DNA of 10,770 bases from Actinomycetota bacterium (GTDB taxonomy: Bacteria > Actinomycetota > Acidimicrobiia > Spongiisociales > UBA11373), in contig JAUYIV010000128.1 of NCBI GenBank assembly GCA_030688105.1, forward strand, positions 1 to 10,770, written 5' to 3'. Under the pieces are notes generated by a model, which saw only the letters and a list, made by a program, of their open reading frames with translations, was not told where the DNA came from and made no database searches. The stretch's first letter is position 1. The number at the start of each line of letters is the position of its first letter. Below are positions 1-5,215 of this stretch, one piece after another. Position numbers and translations under genes: made by a program.

Positions 1-78
1 GGTGGCGGCGGTCGCCAGATCCTCGTCGAGGACCCGGCCGGCAACGTAATCGAGCTCTTCGAGCCAGCCTCCCGATGA
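1..78 (+). CDS. VOC/glyoxalase-family protein, C-terminal end (partial)
   Basis: The first frame is open from the window edge to TGA at 76-78 and reads 25 residues ending RQILVEDPAGNVIELFEPASR. The pattern V-x-DPxGNxIELFEP is the usual last strand of vicinal-oxygen-chelate proteins (glyoxalase I, bleomycin resistance protein, extradiol dioxygenase). In that strand the Glu of IELF is normally a metal ligand. Only this final strand is in view, so the reaction and substrate cannot be assigned. A hairpin terminator follows 6 bases after the stop, so the gene probably ends its transcript. Confidence 0.75.
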   Translation, partial: GGGGRQILVEDPAGNVIELFEPASR

Positions 79-84
79 GGAGGG

Positions 85-114
85 GAGCAACGGCGTTCCC
101 GGCGGCCGTTGCTC
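85..114 (+). terminator. Rho-independent-like terminator after the VOC gene
   Basis: A perfect 10-bp inverted repeat, GAGCAACGGC (85-94) with GCCGTTGCTC (105-114), has a 10-base loop and starts 6 bases after the VOC stop codon. The downstream T tract is poor (AATTC), which is common for hairpin terminators in high-GC actinobacteria. Confidence 0.6.
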
Positions 115-202
115 AATTCGGCATTCGGGCACAACTTTACATAACGTGGATTATGGGCATGCGAGATCGCGGGATCCGGGCATCATCGGCCGAGGGCCGA
201 CC

Positions 203-526
203 TCAGGCCGCAAACTGACCGACGAAAGACAGCGCCTCGTCGGCGAAGCCATCCCATCTGACCGGGTCGTCGATACCGACCCGGTCGCCCTGGATCCGTC
301 CCGCGGCCGCGACCTCGTGACCGACGCCGGCGATCACCAGCGAGGTGATGCGCTGCTCCGGCAGCCTGACGACGAGCGACCCGTCCTCGGGGTCGAAGCC
401 CGCAAAGAACGAGCCCTGGAGGGCGAGCGTGGGCATCCCCTCGGCGGTCGTCGCCGACACCCCAGGATCGCGGCTCCGCAGCCGACGCACTATCCCCTCA
501 TAGGTGCTGTGGCGATCCACCTTCAT
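203..526 (-). CDS. Small YjbR/MmcQ- or TfoX-N-like protein, 107 aa
   Basis: The protein begins MKVDRHSTYEGIVRRL and ends WDGFADEALSFVGQFAA. The layout (N-terminal helix, then GMPTLALQGSFFAGF, then a strand with VVRLPEQ, then W-x-x-F-A-x-E-A-L) resembles the small alpha/beta proteins related to YjbR/MmcQ and the TfoX N-terminal domain. These are common in actinobacteria and have no firm biochemical role. The ATG at 524-526 was chosen because GGAGG lies 8 bases upstream. An in-frame ATG at 566-568 has no ribosome-binding site. No membrane segment or Cys is present. It lies 85 bp downstream of the zinc-ribbon gene on the same strand, and a CGTCACGTGACG palindrome sits in that gap, so it may have its own promoter. 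Family assignment is by pattern only. Confidence 0.7.
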   Translation of the reverse strand: MKVDRHSTYEGIVRRLRSRDPGVSATTAEGMPTLALQGSFFAGFDPEDGSLVVRLPEQRITSLVIAGVGHEVAAAGRIQGDRVGIDDPVRWDGFADEALSFVGQFAA

Positions 527-570
527 GAACGCCTCCGTCTTCCCTCGATCGATCGCCGTCAACCCCATTG

Positions 571-582
571 CGTCACGTGACG
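571..582. promoter_or_regulatory. Perfect palindrome CGTCACGTGACG, possible operator
   Basis: This 12-bp perfect palindrome lies in the 85-bp gap between the zinc-ribbon stop and the start at 526. The same half-sites, separated by one base, recur at 945-957 over the start of the zinc-ribbon gene. Two copies in front of two adjacent genes suggest a shared dimeric DNA-binding protein. The binding protein is unknown. Confidence 0.4.
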
Positions 583-611
583 GAACGGGGCCCTGCCCTG
601 ACCCGCCGAAT

Positions 612-950
612 CTACGCGTCCAAGACGGCGGATGGCTCGAGACTGGCGTCGCGCAGCTGGGCGGCTGCGGCGTAGAGGTGGCTGAATGCCGCCTTGTGGT
701 CGCCATCGACCCGGAGATCTCGCTCGACGTCGAGCAGGGCCGCCTCCAGGGCGTACAGGCGGTCGTTGAGGGAACGCACCGCGTCGTGTGACACGAGTGC
801 CTCCCCCGTTCCGAGCCCCATCCGCTCGGCGAGCAGCCGGGCTTCATAGGCGCGCTGTCGGTGGCTGCGCCGGCAGTACTTGCGGGGGCGTCCAAGCCCT
901 CCCTGGACCATCCCCCGGCCGCACCATGAGCACCGGGCATTATTCGTCAC
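612..950 (-). CDS. Zinc-ribbon (C2CH) protein with helical C-terminus, 112 aa
   Basis: The N-terminus carries a compact putative metal site, C7-x2-C10 and C26-x3-H30, within CSWCGRGM...GRPRKYCRRSHRQRAYEAR. The basic G-R-P-R-K-Y-C stretch is typical of small actinobacterial zinc-finger proteins that may bind nucleic acid. Residues about 54-105 are strongly helical and charged and may form a coiled coil or dimer helix. The start is GTG at 948-950 with no Shine-Dalgarno. A TATGAT -10 box ends 8 bases upstream, so the transcript is probably leaderless or nearly so. The function is unknown; a transcription factor or nucleic-acid-binding role is inference. It is divergent from thioredoxin and upstream of the YjbR-like gene. 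Confidence 0.75.
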   Translation of the reverse strand: MTNNARCSWCGRGMVQGGLGRPRKYCRRSHRQRAYEARLLAERMGLGTGEALVSHDAVRSLNDRLYALEAALLDVERDLRVDGDHKAAFSHLYAAAAQLRDASLEPSAVLDA

Positions 951-957
951 AGTGACG
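945..957. promoter_or_regulatory. Palindrome CGTCAC-A-GTGACG over the zinc-ribbon start
   Basis: Inverted 6-bp half-sites with a one-base spacer overlap the GTG start and lie just downstream of the TATGAT box. A bound dimer here could block transcription or initiation. The half-sites are identical to those at 571-582. Autoregulation by the zinc-ribbon protein would be one possibility; this is inference. Confidence 0.4.
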
Positions 958-958
958 T

Positions 959-964
959 ATCATA
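959..964 (-). promoter_or_regulatory. -10 box TATGAT for the zinc-ribbon gene
   Basis: TATGAT on the minus strand matches five of six bases of the TATAAT consensus and ends 8 bases before the GTG start. No convincing -35 box is seen at 16-19 bp. The distance fits a leaderless or nearly leaderless transcript. Confidence 0.45.
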
Positions 965-1014
965 GACTGTGCCCATGGGTCGCCGGTCTATCGACCCCAT
1001 TGCGGCATGCACTC

Positions 1015-1042
1015 TTGGGAATGCCACCGTACGGTCTACGGT
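1015..1042 (+). promoter_or_regulatory. Possible promoter for thioredoxin gene
   Basis: TTGGGA (1015-1020) and TACGGT (1037-1042) are separated by 16 bp and lie upstream of the thioredoxin ribosome-binding site. Both hexamers deviate from the consensus, so this is a weak call. Confidence 0.25.
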
Positions 1043-1073
1043 TGGCCTACGGGTATCGGAGAAAGGCAGACGG

Positions 1074-1481
1074 ATGGCGACGCTCGAGCTCACGAGAGAG
1101 AACTTCGAGGAGACGATCAACGACAACGACACCGTGATCGTCGACTTCTGGGCGGCATGGTGTGGACCGTGTCGTCAGTTCGCCCCCACCTTCGAAAAGG
1201 CCTCGTCCCAGCACTCGGACATCGTCTTCGGCAAGGTCGACACCGAGGCCCAGCCCGAACTGGCCGAGTTCTTCAACATCCGCTCGATTCCCACCCTCAT
1301 GGTCTTCCGGGAGAACGTCGTCCTCTACAGCCAGGCCGGCAGCCTGCCCGATCATGTGCTCGATGATCTGATCACCAAGGTCCGCGATGTCGACATGGAA
1401 GACGTGCACCGCCAGATCGCAGAGCATGCCGCTGAGCACGACGCCGAGGTCGCAGCCGAAGTCGGCGATCAGCCGGCGTAG
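1074..1481 (+). CDS. trxA: Thioredoxin, 135 aa with acidic C-terminal tail
   Basis: This is a classic thioredoxin fold with the redox motif W-C-G-P-C at residues 29-33, preceded by VIVDFWAA. The cis-proline loop is RSIPTLMVF (P73). It reduces disulfides of cytoplasmic partners such as methionine sulfoxide reductases, and msrB is encoded 600 bp away. The core is complete by about residue 108. The remaining ~27 residues are acidic and His-rich (EDVHRQIAEHAAEHDAEVAAE) and are an extension beyond the usual ~107-aa protein. The ATG at 1074 was chosen because the thioredoxin domain begins there and a GGAGAAAGG ribosome-binding site lies about 7 bases upstream. Its 3' end overlaps the end of the convergent tag gene by 13 bp. 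Confidence 0.93.
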   Translation: MATLELTRENFEETINDNDTVIVDFWAAWCGPCRQFAPTFEKASSQHSDIVFGKVDTEAQPELAEFFNIRSIPTLMVFRENVVLYSQAGSLPDHVLDDLITKVRDVDMEDVHRQIAEHAAEHDAEVAAEVGDQPA

Positions 1482-2092
1482 CGCGCCACCAGGTCGAGAC
1501 GCCGCCGCTCACAGGGTTCGCGGGCCCAGCACCCCACCAGGTGGTCGTTGACCATCCCCGCCGCCTGCATGAAAGCGTGCATCGTCGTCGGTCCGACGAA
1601 CGACCATCCCCGCCTCTTCAGGCCCTTGCTCAAGGCGGTCGACGCCTCGGTGATCGCGGCGAGATCCTCGAAGGATCTCGGAGCGGTCTGGCTCGCCGCT
1701 GCCGCGAACCTCCAGCAATACGCCGCCAGCGAGCCGAACTCTTCGATCATCTCGATTGCCCGCTTGGCGTTGTTGATCGCCGACTCGATCTTCCCGCGGT
1801 GGCGGATGATGCCCGCGTTGGACAGCATCGCCTCGACCTCCCTGTCGCCGTATTTCGCCACCACATCGGGGTCGAACCCGGCGAAGGCGTCACGAAACGC
1901 TGCGCGCTTGCGGAGGACGGTAATCCACGACAGACCGGCCTGGAAGCCCTCGAGGGCGATCTTCTCGTACAGGACGATGTCGTCGTCCCATCCCCTCCCC
2001 CACTCGGCATCGTGGTAGTCCTCGTACAACTCGTCGCCGAGCGGCCACCGGCACTTCGGCCGGCCGTCCGCCCCGAGAAGTACGTCGGTCAC
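1469..2092 (-). CDS. tag: DNA-3-methyladenine glycosylase I
   Basis: The 207-residue protein is close to the length of E. coli Tag. It removes 3-methyladenine from alkylated DNA in base-excision repair. Family marks are KCRWPLGDELYEDYHDAEWG near residues 13-32, GLSWITVLRKR (53-63), and FMQAAGMVNDHLVGC (174-188). The residues matching the four Tag zinc ligands are present: C14, H27, H184 and C188. The start is GTG at 2090-2092, overlapping the msrB stop as GTGA, with no separate ribosome-binding site. It is therefore probably translationally coupled to msrB. Open frame upstream of this start is only the shadow of msrB. Confidence 0.92.
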   Translation of the reverse strand: MTDVLLGADGRPKCRWPLGDELYEDYHDAEWGRGWDDDIVLYEKIALEGFQAGLSWITVLRKRAAFRDAFAGFDPDVVAKYGDREVEAMLSNAGIIRHRGKIESAINNAKRAIEMIEEFGSLAAYCWRFAAAASQTAPRSFEDLAAITEASTALSKGLKRRGWSFVGPTTMHAFMQAAGMVNDHLVGCWAREPCERRRLDLVARYAG

Positions 2093-2481
2093 TCGGGGTC
2101 GAGTTCGAGCGCGGCCGAGTTGATACAGTAGCGGAGCCCGTTGGGGCCCGGTCCGTCGGGGAACACGTGGCCGAGGTGGCCTCCACACTTGGCGCAGCGG
2201 ACCTCGGTACGGACCATCCCGTGACCCCGATCCTCGTGAGTCGTGACGGCCTCCGACGCCGCGGGATCGACGAAGGAGGGCCAGCCGCTCCCGCTGTCGA
2301 ACTTGTCCTCGGAGCGGAAGAGCTCGGCCCCGCACCCGGCACAGCGGAAGACTCCCGGATCGTGGCTGTCCCAATAGGCACCCGTGAACGGCGCCTCGGT
2401 GCCGGCTTCGCGCAGGATGTGGAACTGCTCGGGCTTCAGACGCCCACGCCATTCGGCGTCGGTGGTGGGAAGGTCGGGCAT
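2089..2481 (-). CDS. msrB: Peptide-methionine (R)-S-oxide reductase
   Basis: The 130-residue MsrB protein reduces methionine-R-sulfoxide in proteins, usually with thioredoxin as electron donor. Two CxxC pairs (C47/C50 and C96/C99) form the structural zinc site. The catalytic Cys is C119 in RYCINSAALEL. GSGWPSF (64-70) and THEDRGHGM are also typical. The only non-zinc Cys is C119, so regeneration must use thioredoxin directly or another thiol rather than the usual internal resolving Cys. The ATG at 2479-2481 is preceded by an AGAGG-type site about 12 bases upstream. It is the first gene of a two-gene unit with tag, and divergent from the FAD protein. Confidence 0.95.
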   Translation of the reverse strand: MPDLPTTDAEWRGRLKPEQFHILREAGTEAPFTGAYWDSHDPGVFRCAGCGAELFRSEDKFDSGSGWPSFVDPAASEAVTTHEDRGHGMVRTEVRCAKCGGHLGHVFPDGPGPNGLRYCINSAALELDPE

Positions 2482-2531
2482 GTCGTTCGTGTTCCTCTCT
2501 CCGTCAGGATATTCGACTCGAAGGGAAAGCC
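2482..2531. promoter_or_regulatory. Divergent promoter region between msrB and the FAD protein gene
   Basis: Only 50 bp separate the two starts, so both promoters must overlap here or extend into the genes. On the minus strand TATCCT is a possible -10 box about 30 bases before msrB. On the plus strand an AAGGGA ribosome-binding site precedes the ATG at 2532. The shared space suggests co-regulation; exact elements are uncertain. Confidence 0.3.
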
Positions 2532-3086
2532 ATGGCCACAGTCGCGATCGTGGGTGATGGGCCCGGGGGTCTCAGCGCCGCTCTGTTTCTCGCCAAGAAC
2601 GGTCACTCGGTGACCGTCTTCGGCGACGACAACACCGCCATGCACTACGCATACCTCCACAACTACCTCGGTATTCCCGAGATCGCCGGAAGCGACCTCC
2701 AGCAGATCGCCCGAGGCCAAGCCGAGGCGTTCGGTGCGATCATCGACGCCCGGCGGGTGGCCAAAGTCGAGACCGCCCCGGATGGCCTCACCGTGACCAT
2801 CGACGACGGATCGACCTCCACGGCGGACTATGTGGTGCTCAGCGAGGGCAAGAACCCGGAGCTCGCCAGGTCCATGGGCCTCGAGTTCGACGGACCGGCG
2901 ATCGCCACAGACCGCGATCAACGCACTTCAGTGCCCCGGGTCTACGCGGTGGGGCGCTCGACCCGTCCCACCCGCAGCCAGGCGATCATCTCGGCGGGAG
3001 CCGGAGCGGCCGCCGCCCTCGACATCCTGGCGCGCGAAGCGGGCAACGACATCCAGGACTGGGACACCCCTCCGAAGGAAGCCTGA
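2532..3086 (+). CDS. Short FAD-binding protein related to thioredoxin reductase, 184 aa, Cys-free
   Basis: The N-terminus is a dinucleotide-binding fold, VAIVGDGPGGLSAALFLAKNG (residues 4-24). NYLGIPE...GSDLQQIARGQAEAFGA (44-69) then lines up with the start of bacterial thioredoxin reductases. The C-terminal FAD motif is VPRVYAVGRSTRPTRSQAI (134-152), followed by AGAGAAAALDIL. Full reductases are about 310 aa. Here the whole NAD(P)H domain between the two FAD halves, including CxxC, is missing, and the protein has no Cys at all. The usual G-D of the last motif is G-R (141-142). It may bind FAD but cannot act as a normal thioredoxin reductase. The ATG has GAAGGGA about 6 bases upstream. Placement next to msrB and near trxA suggests a redox role; the reaction is unknown. 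Confidence 0.8.
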   Translation: MATVAIVGDGPGGLSAALFLAKNGHSVTVFGDDNTAMHYAYLHNYLGIPEIAGSDLQQIARGQAEAFGAIIDARRVAKVETAPDGLTVTIDDGSTSTADYVVLSEGKNPELARSMGLEFDGPAIATDRDQRTSVPRVYAVGRSTRPTRSQAIISAGAGAAAALDILAREAGNDIQDWDTPPKEA

Positions 3087-3142
3087 CGGCTACCGGCTAC
3101 CCGCTGCCGGCAAGAGCGCGACAGCCGTTCATCTCGGTTCTA

Positions 3143-3163
3143 ACGGGCGACGGGCAACGGGCA
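3143..3163. repeat. Three heptamer repeats ACGGGCR
   Basis: ACGGGCG, ACGGGCA and ACGGGCA follow one another without gaps in the space between two convergent gene ends. The unit differs from the adjacent array at 3172-3230 but has the same 7-bp period. Confidence 0.75.
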
Positions 3164-3171
3164 ACCCTCCT

Positions 3172-3230
3172 GCTGGAGGCTGGAGGCTGGAGGCTGGAGG
3201 CTGGAGGCTGGAGGCTGGAGGCTGGAGGCT
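3172..3230. repeat. Tandem heptamer array GCTGGAG, 8 copies plus GCT
   Basis: Eight perfect copies of a 7-bp unit cover 59 bp and end 3 bases before the stop codon of the queuosine-salvage gene. The array lies in the 147-bp gap between the convergent ends of the FAD protein and that gene. The rest of the gap (3087-3142) shows no clear feature. Perfect identity suggests recent slippage and a length that varies between strains. Confidence 0.95.
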
Positions 3231-3233
3231 TCT

Positions 3234-4241
3234 TCAGTACATCACCGTCCGCGTCAGGTGATGCGGCCAGGTGGTCGCGTGATATGCGTTCCACAGCCGG
3301 AAGTCGATCTCCGGGATCACCAGCCACCGCCCCTCCCCCCGCCGCTCGTTGATGGCCTCGGTCAGGAGGGCGGTCGCGTACAACGAATGGGCCCGGATCT
3401 CGATCTCCTCGTCCGAATCGCGCGGGATCATGTCCCCTTCCATGATCCGGGCCTCCAGTTCGTCCGAGTACTCGAGAATCCCCATGACCCGGAGGGCGAC
3501 CGGCACGATGTAGTCGGCAAACGCCGTCATGTGATCGAGGTCGCGCAGCGCAAAGCCCCTCTCCTCCCCCACCGCCAGGTGCAGCGACCAGAGAGCGAGC
3601 TGCGCCAGCTTGTGGATCACCACCGTGCGGCCGTGATAGTCGCTGGCGTCGTCGAACCGAGGAAACTCGGCCACCAAGCGCTCGAGCACCCCATCCCCGT
3701 CCGCATACATGACGTCGGGGCACGACCGGATGAACCGGTGGAAGCGTCCGTGGTGGTTGGAGGCGAGGACGGCGCCGACCTGGTGGAGGATCTCGACCCG
3801 CTCGTCGAGCATGGGCATCTCGATGTTCCCCTCGAAGATCCTCTCCAGATCGGACCGCCGTACCGAGGCCAGATAACCACCGTCGAGCATCGGCACGCCG
3901 TCGGCGAGTGCCCTGTGGATGCAGGCGAACATCGCCTCGCTGTCCGACCAGCGGCGGCCCTGGTACTCGACCTCGAACTTCACCCTCGATTCGAAGTCGG
4001 TGAATGCGAAGTCGAGCGAGGCCTTCAACATCGTCGCGTCGATCAGGTCATTGGCGTCGTCGCCCCAATCGAATGGCCCGGCCGGTCCTCCGCGGGGCCT
4101 CTCGAACGATTCGAAGGCCATCCAGTCGGCAATCCGCTCGATCGAGGAGGGGGACGTCTGAACGTGGCGAGTCATGCCGACGATGTTCGAGACACTGGCG
4201 AGAACCGGGCGCCCCCATGCGGGAAGCGTCTTGCGGGTCAT
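3234..4241 (-). CDS. Queuosine 5'-phosphate N-glycosylase/hydrolase, DUF2419 (Q salvage) family
   Basis: The 335-residue protein matches the queuosine-salvage family (human QNG1/C9orf64 type). Members release the queuine base from queuosine 5'-monophosphate so that it can be reused for tRNA modification. Family-like stretches are FTDFESRVKFEVEYQGRRW (80-98), MFACIHRALADGVPMLD (104-120), LVAEFPRFDD (189-198), a KLAQLALWSLHLA helix (211-223), FADYIVPVALRVMGILEYSD (241-260) and EIEIRAHSLYA (279-289). The ATG at 4239-4241 was chosen for its strong GGAGG site 7 bases upstream. An in-frame upstream start at 4283 lacks one. The gene is divergent from a PfkB-type kinase. The family assignment rests on motif recall, not a search; activity on the 5'-phosphate is known for studied members and inferred here. 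Confidence 0.82.
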   Translation of the reverse strand: MTRKTLPAWGRPVLASVSNIVGMTRHVQTSPSSIERIADWMAFESFERPRGGPAGPFDWGDDANDLIDATMLKASLDFAFTDFESRVKFEVEYQGRRWSDSEAMFACIHRALADGVPMLDGGYLASVRRSDLERIFEGNIEMPMLDERVEILHQVGAVLASNHHGRFHRFIRSCPDVMYADGDGVLERLVAEFPRFDDASDYHGRTVVIHKLAQLALWSLHLAVGEERGFALRDLDHMTAFADYIVPVALRVMGILEYSDELEARIMEGDMIPRDSDEEIEIRAHSLYATALLTEAINERRGEGRWLVIPEIDFRLWNAYHATTWPHHLTRTVMY

Positions 4242-4297
4242 GGCGATGCCTCCGTATCGGCGGGCGGTGGGCGCGTGCCACACTATCCCGCCGAAGC
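4242..4297. promoter_or_regulatory. Divergent promoter gap between the Q-salvage gene and the PfkB kinase
   Basis: The gap is 56 bp. On the minus strand it holds the GGAGG ribosome-binding site and a possible TAGTGT -10 box. On the plus strand CACTAT (4281-4286) is a possible -10 box 11 bases before the kinase ATG, which has no good Shine-Dalgarno. Overlapping promoters imply linked control. Confidence 0.3.
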
Positions 4298-5215
4298 ATG
4301 ACCTCTCCGCAACCCCGTATCGCCGTCGTCGGGTCGACGATGATCGACCTCGTCGCGTATGCCGCTCGGATCCCCGGTCCGGGCGAGACCCTCGTGGGCG
4401 ACCGTTTCCAGATGGGATTCGGTGGCAAGGGAGCGAACCAGGCGGTGATGGCTCGGATCCTCGGAGCGGACGTATGGATGGTGAACTGCGTCGGCGACGA
4501 TGTCTACGGCCCGATGACTCTCGAGAATCTCCGAGATCGCGGGGTCGACACGACGTTCGTGCACGAGGTGCCGGGCTCGAGCGGAGTCGCCCTGATCTGG
4601 GTCGAGCCCGACGGCACCAACCGGATCATCATCATCCCCGGGGCCAACCACAGCCTCACCAGCGATCAGGCCGTCGAGGCGATCGGAGCCATCTCGCCGG
4701 ACGTGGTGCTCGGGCAGTTCGAAATCCCCCAGGCGGTCACGACGGCGGCATTCGAAGCCGCCCGATCCCATGGCGCGGTGACGATCCTCAATCCGGCCCC
4801 GGCCGCGGTCATCGAGACGGACCTGCTCGGGGAGTCCGACTGGGTCGTGCCGAACGAGGTCGAGTTCGCATTGATGTTCGGCCATGGTGAGCCGACAGAG
4901 AACGCGCTCCTGGACGTGGCCACCCGCCTCGATCGGCGCCTTCTGGTGACGCTCGGTTCGGCGGGCAGCGCGCTCGTCGAAGGATCTCAGGTGTACCGGT
5001 TCGCGGCACCCCGAGTCATCGCCGTGGACACCACGGGAGCGGGAGATGCCTTCGTGGGAGCCTTCGCCTACGCCCTGGGCGCCGGCCTGGATGAGCATGA
5101 CGCGATCCGGCTGGCGAGTCTTTGCGCCGTCCAGAGCGTCACCAGGCCCGGCACCCAGTCCTCCTTCCCCTCGCCGTCAGAGGCCTCAGCCCTTCTCGCC
5201 GGGCTCGGGATTTGA
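4298..5215 (+). CDS. rbsK: Ribokinase-like PfkB-family sugar kinase
   Basis: The 305-residue protein carries both PfkB signatures: GFGGKGANQA (40-49) near the N-terminus and DTTGAGDAFVGAF (244-256) with catalytic Asp D250. The early stretch RIPGPGETLVGDRFQMGFGG, the NPAPA motif and the C-terminal SVTRPGTQSSFPS are closest to ribokinase, which makes ribose 5-phosphate from ribose and ATP. PfkB members may also phosphorylate nucleosides or other sugars, and no ribose transporter or rbs regulator is in view. The ATG at 4298 has no clear ribosome-binding site. It is divergent from the queuosine-salvage gene, which suggests a possible link (ribose recycling, or nucleoside phosphorylation). Its 3' end overlaps the convergent DUF4349 gene by 30 bp. 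Confidence 0.85.
   Translation: MTSPQPRIAVVGSTMIDLVAYAARIPGPGETLVGDRFQMGFGGKGANQAVMARILGADVWMVNCVGDDVYGPMTLENLRDRGVDTTFVHEVPGSSGVALIWVEPDGTNRIIIIPGANHSLTSDQAVEAIGAISPDVVLGQFEIPQAVTTAAFEAARSHGAVTILNPAPAAVIETDLLGESDWVVPNEVEFALMFGHGEPTENALLDVATRLDRRLLVTLGSAGSALVEGSQVYRFAAPRVIAVDTTGAGDAFVGAFAYALGAGLDEHDAIRLASLCAVQSVTRPGTQSSFPSPSEASALLAGLGI

Noticed and set aside
119..160. AT-richer stretch with CATAA/TTATG halves as a plus-strand promoter
   Set aside because: No plus-strand gene follows within range; the next genes are on the minus strand.
527..940. N-terminal extension of the frame that ends at 203 on the minus strand
   Set aside because: The upstream part is the shadow of the zinc-ribbon gene in another frame. 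The strong ribosome-binding site is at the ATG at 524-526.
1469..1481. Overlapping stop regions of trxA and tag (13 bp), and of the kinase and DUF4349 genes (5186-5215), as special antisense regulation
   Set aside because: Short tail-to-tail overlaps are common in compact high-GC genomes; nothing else supports regulation.
2093..2452. N-terminal extension of tag in the same frame
   Set aside because: It is the out-of-frame shadow of msrB; Tag homology starts at the GTG overlapping the msrB stop.
3143..3230. Heptamer repeats as a CRISPR array
   Set aside because: The units are 7 bp and directly adjacent, with no spacers and no cas genes.
3258..4301. 347-codon plus-strand open frame
   Set aside because: It is antisense to the queuosine-salvage gene, which has clear family motifs and a good ribosome-binding site.
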